DNA of 23,507 nucleotides from SZUA-521 sp041738285 (lineage in GTDB: Bacteria; Pseudomonadota; Gammaproteobacteria; Pseudomonadales; Azotimanducaceae), in NCBI GenBank assembly GCA_041738285.1, contig JBGSQB010000252.1, forward strand, positions 1 through 23,507, read 5' to 3'. This document shows, one piece after another, positions 15,012 through 21,287 of this stretch (the first letter of the stretch is position 1; each line of letters begins with the position of its first letter). The notes beneath the pieces were generated by a model. The model was not told the origin of the DNA. It worked only from the letters and a program-made list of their open reading frames with translations, and did no database searches. Position numbers and translations under genes: made by a program.

Positions 15012-15929
15012 TCAACTCTTGTGTCGAACGTCCGCAGCTGCGCTCTGCTGGTAGGTCTTGATCACGCTTTGCTCGTACGCGCGCGCTGGTGCCGGCACCT
15101 GCCCGCCCCTGCCCGTGGTGAGCCAGCGTCGAACGCGACTGGCATCGCCGATCGGCGTGCGCTTGCCAAAGGAGTTGAGCAGCACCATCGCGACCCGCTC
15201 ACCATCGATCTTCGCGACCATGACCAGGCAACGGCCCGCCTCATCGAGGTACCCTGTCTTGCTGAGGCCAAGGTTCCAGCTTTCGCTCGCAACCAGCGGA
15301 TTGGTGTTGCCGTAAGCCAGCACATAACGAGGGTTCGTGAACCTCACATCGTGATGGCTGCTGGTGGAAAACGAGCGAACGGTATCGTAGCCGTACGCGC
15401 CCTTCACCAGCGCGAAGAGATCTTGCGCAGTGGAGCGGTTGCTGGGTGACAGCCCCGCCGGATCAACAAACCGCGAGCGGCTCATCCCGAGCGTCGCGGC
15501 CTTGTCGTTCATGGCCGCGACGAAGGCCTTCACGCCGCCCGGATAGTGTCGCGCCAGCACATGCGTGGCGAGGTTTTCCGACGACATCAGCGCTATGCGC
15601 AGCAACTCACCGCGTGCAACCTCCGAGCCGGGCCGCAGTCGGGAGTACCCGTTGTTCTCCGTACGCCGGTCCCAATTGACGATCGTCAGTCGTTCGTCCA
15701 ACGGTTGCTTGCCATCCAGCACGACCATTGCCGTCATCAGCTTCGTGACCGAAGCCACCGGCACGGGAATGTCAGCGTGCTTGCGATACAGTACTTCGTC
15801 GGTATCGAGATTCGCGACCACCGCGTTCGCCGAAGCCAGTTCGATTTTCGAAACGTCGGGATCGTCGACGGCGAACAGCGGGAGTGAAAGGACGAGGGGT
15901 GCGAGGTAGAAGAAGTGCCGGTATTTCAT
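15012..15929 (-). CDS. pbpG: D-alanyl-D-alanine endopeptidase (PBP7/8 family)
   Basis: A 305-residue periplasmic serine peptidase of the S11 family that cuts D-Ala-meso-DAP cross-links in peptidoglycan. It has a signal peptide (MKYRHFFYLAPLVLSLPLFA), then VVANLDTDEVLYRKHAD and the three penicillin-binding motifs: SVTK (SxxK, nucleophile Ser and Lys), SEN (SxN) in ALMSSENLA and KTG in GLSKTGYLDEAG. RLRPGSEVARGELLRIALMSSEN is characteristic of PbpG as opposed to DacA, and there is no C-terminal amphipathic anchor. The start is ATG 15929; the ribosome site is weak. It lies next to the tRNA-Met remnant that marks the integrated element and belongs to the chromosomal side. Confidence 0.94.
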   Translation of the reverse strand: MKYRHFFYLAPLVLSLPLFAVDDPDVSKIELASANAVVANLDTDEVLYRKHADIPVPVASVTKLMTAMVVLDGKQPLDERLTIVNWDRRTENNGYSRLRPGSEVARGELLRIALMSSENLATHVLARHYPGGVKAFVAAMNDKAATLGMSRSRFVDPAGLSPSNRSTAQDLFALVKGAYGYDTVRSFSTSSHHDVRFTNPRYVLAYGNTNPLVASESWNLGLSKTGYLDEAGRCLVMVAKIDGERVAMVLLNSFGKRTPIGDASRVRRWLTTGRGGQVPAPARAYEQSVIKTYQQSAAADVRHKS

Positions 15930-15993
15930 CGGGCGGAATGTACCCGACGCATCGCGGCTTGCCCAGCGCCCTGTATCGGGTGCGCTTCGAAGG

Positions 15994-16039
15994 TGGTAGC
16001 TACGGGTGGACTTGAACCACCGACCCCACGATTATGAAT
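15994..16039 (-). pseudogene. 3' half of tRNA-Met(CAT): attachment-site remnant
   Basis: Read on the minus strand, the sequence from about 16039 to 15994 gives the anticodon loop TTCATAA (anticodon CAT at 16036-16034), the 3' anticodon strand TCGTG, the T arm GGTGG-TTCAAGT-CCACC, the acceptor strand CGTAGCT, discriminator A and encoded CCA. The 5' half is absent: bases beyond 16040 do not form the D arm or the 5' acceptor strand, and the anticodon stem pairs only at its GA end. A tRNA interrupted at the anticodon loop and next to an integrase gene is the usual outcome of tyrosine-recombinase integration. It is not a functional tRNA. Confidence 0.85.
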
Positions 16040-16136
16040 CAAGCGGCTCCTGAATCGCTAAGAACTTGATACCGCTACGAGTTCAATCACGACGGTTTCT
16101 AATATACGGGATGATCGACCAATGGCAACCGCTTGA
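16039..16136. repeat. Inverted repeat at the tRNA/element junction
   Basis: TCAAGCGG (16039-16046) begins exactly where similarity to tRNA-Met ends, and its complement CCGCTTGA occurs at 16129-16136, just after the end of the integrase gene. Together they flank an 82-base non-coding segment. They could be recombinase arm sites, but the match is short. Confidence 0.35.
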
Positions 16137-16169
16137 AACGCCGCGCCAAGGACGTCGATATTGGAGAGA

Positions 16170-17153
16170 TCACCGCAGTGGCCTGACGGACTCGGGCTTC
16201 GCCCGGTAGATGCGCTGGGTCACGCGCGCGTCTGCGTGTCCAAGCAACTGGCGCGCATGCTCCAACGTCGTATCGCTTCCGGTCTTGCGCCGCAGATCAT
16301 GCTCCGTGAACCGCATGGCTAGAATTCGACGCTCCAAAGCGGTGTTCATCTTTCTTTGCCAAATCGACTTGAACCCATCGCGCGAGTACGGCGCACCCGA
16401 GCGCGTTGAGAACAGATAGAGGCTACCTATCCGTCTGCGCAACCGACGCGCGCGCTGAATTGCGACACGCAGTGCGGGGGACCATCCGATGATCTGTTCT
16501 TTGCCAGTCTTGCTAACCACGACATGGACTCCGTCATCCTTGAGCTGCTCCAGTCGCAGATCGAGTAGATCGCCCTGTCTCAAGCCGGTCAGCACCTTGA
16601 CGTCCATGTACGCGGCAATGAATTCACCTGCGAACTCTCGAAACGCCAGGAATTCAGCATCATCAACGTAGCGATTCCTTGCCTTTTCCTTGAATCTTTC
16701 CACACCCTTGCATGGATTGAAGCTCGCCGGAACAACACCCCAACGCCCTGCCTTTTTGAACATATGGGAGAGCAACGAGATCTCTCTGTTCGCGCCGACC
16801 TTCGACGCACGACCGCGCTCATCCAAGTACGCGTAGACTTCTTGGCCCGACATGCTCGACGGTCGCAATCTGCCGAACGCCGCGCGCAGGTACTTCGCCC
16901 CTGCGAGGTTGCCCAGATAGGTTGATCGCGCCTTCAGCGGCGCCACCTCGGCCAAATAGCGATCGAACACATCGTTCATTGTTTGCATCGAGCCTTTGGG
17001 CCCGCGTATGCGCGCATACTCCGCCATGGCCTTGACGTAGTCGCGGCCGAGATTGGTCCAAGTGTTCGAACCGTACTCGACGAAGTAGTAGCTACCCGAG
17101 CGCAGATACATGCGTTCCGGGAGATGGCGATCCTTACGACGTTTGCGACCCAC
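16170..17153 (-). CDS. int: Tyrosine recombinase / phage-type integrase
   Basis: 327 residues from GTG 17153, which has GGGAG seven bases upstream. The N-terminal 60 residues (basic, then YYFVEYGSNTWTNLG) form the arm-binding region; residues 60-150 are a SAM-like core-binding domain. The catalytic domain carries the full set of active residues: Arg in LTGLRQGDL, Lys in SKTGKEQ, HDLR (His and Arg), His in LLGHADARVT and the nucleophile Tyr in RIYRAKP. It therefore should be active. It overlaps the DUF4224 gene by 20 bases and ends 130 bases from the tRNA-Met remnant, its probable attachment site. Confidence 0.94.
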   Translation of the reverse strand: MGRKRRKDRHLPERMYLRSGSYYFVEYGSNTWTNLGRDYVKAMAEYARIRGPKGSMQTMNDVFDRYLAEVAPLKARSTYLGNLAGAKYLRAAFGRLRPSSMSGQEVYAYLDERGRASKVGANREISLLSHMFKKAGRWGVVPASFNPCKGVERFKEKARNRYVDDAEFLAFREFAGEFIAAYMDVKVLTGLRQGDLLDLRLEQLKDDGVHVVVSKTGKEQIIGWSPALRVAIQRARRLRRRIGSLYLFSTRSGAPYSRDGFKSIWQRKMNTALERRILAMRFTEHDLRRKTGSDTTLEHARQLLGHADARVTQRIYRAKPESVRPLR

Positions 17154-17370
17154 GTTGCAGCTCCCTCAATGCGTCCCAGTCGGGTGCCTCCGACCGCGTC
17201 TCGCGTTGCCCCAAGCGTTCCAGCAAGGCCGATCGCGCGATCATCGGCTGTCCAAAGCGGTTCGGCAGGAACGGTATGCCGTTACGCACCAACCACCCAC
17301 GCTGCTCAGCCTTGCGTTTGTAGCCAGTCAGTTCGGCCACTTCCTCCACGTCCAGAAACGTTACGCCCAT
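17134..17370 (-). CDS. DUF4224 protein, integrase-associated
   Basis: 78 residues from ATG 17370 (MGVTFLDVEEVAELTGYKRK); a longer reading to 17445 is possible, but the conserved part starts here. LDVEEVAELTGYK followed by Q-R-WL...NGIPF...RFGQPMIARSAL is the DUF4224 pattern, a small winged-helix-like module usually encoded right before phage integrases. A role in excision or integrase control is likely by association. The end overlaps the integrase start by 20 bases, implying coupled translation. Confidence 0.72.
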   Translation of the reverse strand: MGVTFLDVEEVAELTGYKRKAEQRGWLVRNGIPFLPNRFGQPMIARSALLERLGQRETRSEAPDWDALRELQRGSQTS

Positions 17371-17466
17371 CACCGTCCACTTGACCAGTCCAGGCCACCG
17401 ATCATGGCTGCGGCGTCCGGTCAGCGCTCTAATAAAGGCGGTCATTAGACGGCGCCATTTACCGGT

Positions 17467-17478
17467 TACGTCGACGTA
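17467..17478. promoter_or_regulatory. 12-bp palindrome in the divergent control region
   Basis: TACGTCGACGTA is a perfect palindrome between the oppositely transcribed DUF4224-integrase genes and the HTH-primase-ATPase operon. Its place suggests an operator for the element's own repressor or the HTH protein at 17531. No experimental support. Confidence 0.4.
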
Positions 17479-17530
17479 GCGCTGCCGTAGGGTTCGTTCC
17501 GTCCACTACCACCGACTGGAGCGGAACCCC

Positions 17531-17743
17531 ATGGTAGATCCGATTCCCACCGACGCCCCTGCAATCGCATACTCGATCCCGCACGCCGCCAAAATGCTCG
17601 ATCTGCCGGAGACCAAACTCTGGCAAGCGATCAAAGATCAGGCGCTGCGTTCCTTCAAAGCTGGCCGCTCACGGCGCGTGACACACGCGGCGCTGTGCGA
17701 GTACGTGCGCGAGTTGGAACTGCACAGCGGCCAGATGCCATGA
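17531..17743 (+). CDS. Small helix-turn-helix protein (excisionase/AlpA-like)
   Basis: 70 residues from ATG 17531, with GGAG nine bases upstream. The core AIAYSIPHAAKMLDLPETKLWQAI...SFKAGRSRRVTHAALCEYV has the MerR-like winged-helix layout of excisionases: helix-turn-helix, wing with GRSRRV, then a closing helix. Such proteins bind attachment sites or promoters of integrated elements. It is the first gene of the plus-strand operon, its stop overlaps the next start (ATGA), and it faces the integrase genes across a 160-base control region. Excisionase versus regulator cannot be decided from sequence. Confidence 0.7.
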   Translation: MVDPIPTDAPAIAYSIPHAAKMLDLPETKLWQAIKDQALRSFKAGRSRRVTHAALCEYVRELELHSGQMP

Positions 17744-18192
17744 TCCGAAGTTGCAGCGACACACGCGAGCGCGGCGCGGCTGGGATCGAGCAGTTGCTGG
17801 CGCGTCTGGAAGGCGTGGTTGAGCGCAGCTACGGCCAGTATCTGGCGCGCTGTCCTGCGCACGACGATCACGATCCCAGTCTCTCGATCAAAGCCCTCGA
17901 TGACGGTCGAGTACTACTGCACTGCTTTGCAGGCTGTGCTGTCGAGTCGATCCTGATGGCGTTGCGGCTCGAGTGGTCAGATCTGTTTCCTGCGGGTGCA
18001 CGGGCACTCAGCGCTCCGACCAGCCGATGGAACTACCACGACCTCTCGGTGATGGCCCGGCGCGAGCTGCAAGTGGCGATCGTGGCGGTATCGGATGTAC
18101 TCGCAGGCAAGCAGCTTTGCGCTGCGGATCTGACGCGGCTGACGCTGGCCCATGAACGGCTCACCAAACTAGTCGAGCTGAGCGGTGATTGA
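17740..18192 (+). CDS. CHC2 zinc-finger primase-like protein
   Basis: 150 residues from ATG 17740, which overlaps the previous stop as ATGA; the longer reading from 17695 would overlap further. The domain at about 15-75 reads YLARCPAHDDHDPSLSI...GRVLLHCFAGCAVESILMAL...DLFPAG. Its C-x2-H and C-x4-C pairs form the zinc ribbon of DnaG/plasmid primases. The Toprim catalytic domain is absent, so it is likely a DNA-binding helper or primer-recognition protein of the element. The C-terminal 70 residues are helical without a recognised motif. It is followed by the ATPase with an 8-base overlap. Confidence 0.8.
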   Translation: MIRSCSDTRERGAAGIEQLLARLEGVVERSYGQYLARCPAHDDHDPSLSIKALDDGRVLLHCFAGCAVESILMALRLEWSDLFPAGARALSAPTSRWNYHDLSVMARRELQVAIVAVSDVLAGKQLCAADLTRLTLAHERLTKLVELSGD

Positions 18193-19255
18193 TCGCGCCG
18201 AGCGCGGGGCGGCCGCCATCGATCGCTATCTGTCACCACGGCTGGTGGTACTCGAAGCCAGTGGTGTGACCCCACAGCCCGTGGACTGGCTGTGGCCAGG
18301 CCGGATTGCGCTACGCAAGGTGAGTCTCATCGCCAGTGATCCCGGGTTAGGCAAGTCCTTGGTCACCGTCGACCTGGTGGCGCGCGTGACCCGCGCTTCG
18401 CCCTGGCCGATCGATGGCACACCTGCGCCGTTGGGGTGTGCCTTAATCCTGAGCGCCGAAGACGATGCTGCCGATACCATCGTGCCGCGACTGCTGGCTG
18501 CCGGCGCCGATCTGACCCGGGTCCGGTTGCTCGACTGCGTACGCGATGTCTCCGCCCGCGGTGATCCGTACGATCGGGGTTTTTCGCTCGAACGCGATGT
18601 GCGGCTGCTGGAAGGCGAGCTACTGCGGCTACCGGACTGTCGGTTAGTGGTGGTGGACCCCATCAGCGCCTACCTCGGCGGCACCGACACCCATCGCAAC
18701 GCCGAAGTGCGCGCACTGCTGACCCCGTTGACCCAACTGGCACAACGCCATGACGTGGCCATCGTTGCGGTCAGCCACCTCAACAAAGGCACCGGACTCA
18801 GTGCCAGCTATCGGGTGACCGGTAGTATCGCCTTCACCGCTGCCGCACGGGCGGTGTATCTCATCGCGAAAGATCCGGACGACGCCAGCCGCCGGTTGCT
18901 GATGCCGATCAAGAACAACCTGGCGGAGGACGCCACCGGACTGGCTTATCGGATTCAGGTTGATGCCAACGGGACGGCGTTCGTCCGCTGGGACAGTCAG
19001 GCGGTTCGCGTCGCCGCCGACGAGGCGCTCAATCCCGATCCCGACGCCAGCGCCAAGGACGAAGCCGTGACCTTCTTACTGGATGTCCTTGCCAACGGCC
19101 CGCTGGCGGCCAAAGCGGTACTCACCGCTGCCCGGGAAGCAGGCATCGCTGAACGTACGCTGCACCGCGCAAAAAAGTCCTTGAATGTGGTGTCCGGCAA
19201 ACGTCAGTTCGACCTCGGTTGGGTGTGGCAGCTTCCCTCGAACGGCACCCTGTGA
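18185..19255 (+). CDS. RecA/RepA-like AAA ATPase (replicative helicase-type, element-borne)
   Basis: 356 residues from GTG 18185, overlapping the primase-like gene by 8 bases. Walker A is ASDPGLGKSLV (residues about 49-59), Walker B is CRLVVVDPISAYLGG (about 151-165), and SHLNK with VTGSIAFTAAARAVYLI follow as in AAA_25/RepA hexameric helicases. The C-terminal part (about 285-350) looks like a winged helix (LDVLANGPLAAKAVLTAAREAG...TLHRAKKSLNV). Such ATPases, preceded by CHC2 proteins, are common in phage and integrative-element replication modules. Inference: it unwinds the element's origin, perhaps the inverted repeat right after its stop. Confidence 0.85.
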   Translation: MIDRAERGAAAIDRYLSPRLVVLEASGVTPQPVDWLWPGRIALRKVSLIASDPGLGKSLVTVDLVARVTRASPWPIDGTPAPLGCALILSAEDDAADTIVPRLLAAGADLTRVRLLDCVRDVSARGDPYDRGFSLERDVRLLEGELLRLPDCRLVVVDPISAYLGGTDTHRNAEVRALLTPLTQLAQRHDVAIVAVSHLNKGTGLSASYRVTGSIAFTAAARAVYLIAKDPDDASRRLLMPIKNNLAEDATGLAYRIQVDANGTAFVRWDSQAVRVAADEALNPDPDASAKDEAVTFLLDVLANGPLAAKAVLTAAREAGIAERTLHRAKKSLNVVSGKRQFDLGWVWQLPSNGTL

Positions 19256-19260
19256 CCGCC

Positions 19261-19324
19261 CCGAAGGTTGCCAAGATTGCCAAGTTTGCCACGCAGCAAG
19301 ATTGGCAATCTTGGCAACCTTCGG
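19261..19324. repeat. Perfect 23-bp inverted repeat with 9-bp iterations
   Basis: Arms at 19261-19283 and 19302-19324 are exact complements, separated by 18 bases, beginning 5 bases after the ATPase stop. Within the left arm and loop, three 9-base units follow each other (GTTGCCAAG, ATTGCCAAG, TTTGCCACG), and the right arm carries two in the opposite direction. No T-run follows directly. It may act as a terminator-like hairpin, or as an iteron-type binding site or origin for the element's replication proteins. Confidence 0.75.
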
Positions 19325-19647
19325 CGCCGTCGCGGCATAAGTACGCTGCGTAACCAACCTGTTCTGCATAAGTGGTGTGTGCCTGGGCTCGTCGCGTCGG
19401 CCCGCCCAACCATCGATCTCAACGTCGCAAACTCATTTCGCGGCGCAGCATTGGGGTCATCGATGCAGCGCGTCCGCGCCCCAACAAAAGCGCAGGACGC
19501 GCGCCGAAGATCGATGAGCGTGTCGACGTCGATGTCGAAGCAGGTGTGCAATTTTCGACCGCCACGGTGTTGCTCAACCTGGGGCGTCGAACAGTGTTCG
19601 CCACACGACGGTGAGTGTGGTCGGTGTCCGACTTCGAATTTCGACGC

Positions 19648-19666
19648 GTGATCTCAGTGAGATCAC
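19648..19666. repeat. 8-bp hairpin
   Basis: GTGATCTC-agt-GAGATCAC is a perfect stem with a three-base loop. TTCGA (19640-19644) and TCGAA (19667-19671) extend the pairing after a three-base bulge. It lies within non-coding DNA of the element. Confidence 0.6.
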
Positions 19667-19773
19667 TCGAATCGACGACGGACACGCGCCTCACAGATCG
19701 CGATTACGATCGAACAGCCAGGATTGTGAAGAGTGAGAACTCGGCGCGATCCTGGCAACGATCCGAAGGCTGC

Positions 19774-19809
19774 CTGCGTCACTACACCGCGCAGCGGGTA
19801 GTGACGCAG
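19774..19809. repeat. 12-bp hairpin with nested inner hairpin
   Basis: CTGCGTCACTAC (19774-19785) pairs perfectly with GTAGTGACGCAG (19798-19809). The 12-base loop itself contains CCG-cgcag-CGG. No T-run follows on either strand, so a simple terminator is unlikely. Confidence 0.65.
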
Positions 19810-19929
19810 ACGCAACCTCAGTAACCGCGCGGACTGGCGACTTGTTTGTCCGGTGACTTGCACGTGACGGGTTCGTAGACTGCAGCCAACGTTCGGTTTT
19901 ATCGCTGGCCACTGCGACAAGTGTGGCAA

Positions 19930-20423
19930 CTGGACGACCCGTCCAGGCACCTTCAGGTGTACATCAGGGTACAGCGCGATTTCGAACCGGCATTGTTGTA
20001 GTTGTATCGCGCGGGCTCTTTCGAGCCTCGGTTCTTTCTCGAAAGTGGAGCATTGCTCCTTCCTCCCCGCCCGGCCTTCGGCCTGCCCTTCGCGAGATGA
20101 TCTCGCCCCACACTGGATCTTCGGATCCGTACTCGTTCTCAGGGCGCAATGCCCATGCTCGTCTGCGTCGACGATTCGTTCGATCGTTCGGCTTCATTCA
20201 CCCCGCGGCACACGCCGCTCGTTCCAACGGAGGTAATAAAAGACCCAGATGAAGAAAAAGACCTGGTCGCAGGTCAGGATCGTGTGGTCCGGCAGCGGCG
20301 TACTCCCCTCACGGGAGACCCGCTGTGGCCTGCAATCAGGCATTCTCAGGTCGATTCGGGCGTGGTGGCCCGTGACCGCTACTGTACCGTAGGGTACGGA
20401 CTCGATGGGCTGCGGCCCGCGAG
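19930..20423. repeat. Series of about 18 short hairpins in 500 bases
   Basis: Consecutive small stem-loops with unrelated sequences were found at 19930-19946, 19948-19959, 19958-19973, 20014-20027, 20034-20045, 20047-20059, 20073-20083, 20092-20106, 20115-20128, 20142-20154, 20171-20187, 20205-20218, 20260-20275, 20303-20317, 20328-20341, 20357-20372, 20384-20397 and 20401-20423. Most have 5-6 bp stems and 3-6 base loops, for example CTGGAC-gaccc-GTCCAG, GGATC-ttcg-GATCC, GACCTG-gtcg-CAGGTC and GTACC-gtag-GGTAC. They are not copies of one repeat. A folded RNA or a single-stranded DNA form is possible; function unknown. Confidence 0.55.
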
Positions 20424-20609
20424 TGGTCAGAAACACTTACCGAATGCAACACACCAGCAGTTCGACCTGAGACCATGCGGAAATCGCCAAGGGTCACGCA
20501 TGCATGGCGCTGTTCGTCATCGCGCCGGCGACCTAGGCGTGTGCCGTCCCGCCGACGAAGTCGATTGCCGAAACCATGGTGCCGGCGATCGTTGACATCA
20601 CGATCCTGA

Positions 20610-20638
20610 CGGGCGGCGATGCCGCTGTGCCGTTTTTT
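20610..20638 (+). terminator. Terminator-like hairpin with T6, plus strand
   Basis: CGG (20610-20612) and GCGGC (20613-20617) pair with CCG (20630-20632) and GCCGC (20621-20625) around a GAT loop with a 4-base bulge, followed by six T at 20633-20638. This would end a plus-strand transcript coming from the hairpin-rich region, where no protein gene is seen. Confidence 0.5.
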
Positions 20639-20683
20639 GGACGTTCCGTCGTCCTGGTCTGCGAGCCGACGAGCACATAACCG

Positions 20684-21196
20684 TCAGTCGATCGACTTGC
20701 CGATCTCTTCAAGGTGAAGGCGCAGCGTCATTCGATCAAGCGCTGCGATCGGAAGGTTTACGAACAGCTTGATACGGTTCTCCAGCATGCGGAATGCATC
20801 ACGAAACGCCAACCACCGTATCGAGGCGTCGCCAGTCACCGCGGCAGGATCGGGAATACTCCAGTGTGCGGTCATGGGTTGACCGGTCCACGCTGGACAG
20901 GTCTCGTTCGCCGCCTTGTCGCAGACCGTAAACACGAAGTCCAGGTGCGGTGCGTGCGGTCCAGCGAATTCGTCCCAGCTCTTGCTCCTGAGCCCCTGCA
21001 CACCCATGCCGAGGTGTTCGAGCAGCTCAAGGGCAATGGGGTGCACCGTACCGACCGGGACGCTACCGGCGCTGAAACCACGGAATTTGCCGGCGCCCCA
21101 ACGATTGATCAACGATTCCGCCATGATGCTGCGCGCGGAGTTGCCGGTGCACAGAACAATACGTTGAGCATTTTCTCGGACTGGTTCGTCGGCAAT
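20684..21196 (-). CDS. arsC: Arsenate reductase, low-molecular-weight phosphatase type, with ATT start codon
   Basis: 170 residues when started at ATT 21196-21194. The P-loop CTGNSARS (C-x5-R; nucleophile Cys) lies near residue 16, followed by FSAGS, GLRSKSWDEFAG, DFVFTVCDKAANETCPAWTGQP, TAHWSIPDPA (general acid Asp) and a C-terminal helix to IGKSID. This is the thioredoxin-coupled ArsC family, which reduces arsenate to arsenite. The first ATG in frame (21124) falls after the P-loop and cannot be the true start. Upstream, an in-frame TGA lies seven codons before the ATT, and no ATG, GTG or TTG exists between it and the P-loop. AGGAGG sits eight bases before the ATT. It follows the glycosyltransferase on the same strand with a 91-base gap; no arsR or arsB is present. 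Confidence 0.87.
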   Translation of the reverse strand: MADEPVRENAQRIVLCTGNSARSIMAESLINRWGAGKFRGFSAGSVPVGTVHPIALELLEHLGMGVQGLRSKSWDEFAGPHAPHLDFVFTVCDKAANETCPAWTGQPMTAHWSIPDPAAVTGDASIRWLAFRDAFRMLENRIKLFVNLPIAALDRMTLRLHLEEIGKSID

Positions 21197-21204
21197 TCCC
21201 GCTC

Positions 21205-21210
21205 CCTCCT
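21205..21210 (-). promoter_or_regulatory. Ribosome binding site deciding the ATT start of arsC
   Basis: The minus strand reads AGGAGG here, a full Shine-Dalgarno match, eight bases upstream of the ATT at 21196-21194. It is the main reason for placing the arsC start at this rare codon. Confidence 0.6.
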
Positions 21211-21287
21211 CGGCTCACCCCGGCTGGGCAGCCAGTGTATTTGGGCCGGGCAGCGTGATACCAGCTCGGTCCGCCAGATTCAAACAC

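Larger units (their letters stand above)
16040..20640. mobile_element. Integrated element in tRNA-Met (integrase plus primase/ATPase replication module)
   Basis: The left boundary is the break in tRNA-Met at about 16040. Contents are an integrase and DUF4224 protein (minus strand), a divergent operon of a small HTH protein, a CHC2 primase-like protein and a RecA/RepA-type ATPase (plus strand), an inverted-repeat region, and long hairpin-rich non-coding DNA. No relaxase, capsid, toxin or resistance gene is seen. The right boundary is a guess: no second copy of the tRNA-Met 3' half and no 5' half was found to the right in this window. The element may extend further or its end may be lost. Confidence 0.55.
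19256..20683. other. 1.4-kb region without a supported gene, rich in hairpins
   Basis: Several open frames cross this stretch on both strands, but none shows a recognisable domain, a good ribosome site or the codon pattern of its neighbours. It holds a 23-bp inverted repeat at its start, two long hairpins in the middle, a dense series of short hairpins, and a terminator-like structure at the end (listed separately). GGAGG at 20229-20233 followed by an ATG at 20250 would start a 47-residue product, but the spacing is 16 bases and the product is unremarkable. Confidence 0.6.

Noticed and set aside
15994..16075. Intact tRNA-Met gene
   Set aside because: The D arm, 5' acceptor strand and most of the 5' anticodon strand are missing, so only the 3' half is present.
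19930..20423. CRISPR array or tandem repeat
   Set aside because: The hairpins differ in sequence and spacing; there is no repeated unit and no cas gene.
20194..20436. 80-residue minus-strand open frame with a hydrophobic FFFIWVFYYL stretch
   Set aside because: The hydrophobic run comes from the A-rich stretch at 20235-20260, and I see no ribosome site or related gene, so I do not call it a membrane protein.
20149..20595. 148-residue open frame in the hairpin region
   Set aside because: No domain, no ribosome site and poor codon pattern; the overlapping hairpins explain the sequence structure better.
19256..20640. Retron or diversity-generating retroelement RNA
   Set aside because: No reverse transcriptase gene is present and none of the characteristic template or priming features was seen.
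21124..21171. Frameshift in arsC
   Set aside because: The ATG at 21171 reads into a broken P-loop and at first suggests a one-base deletion, but the correct frame is open back to an ATT with a good ribosome site and gives an intact P-loop.
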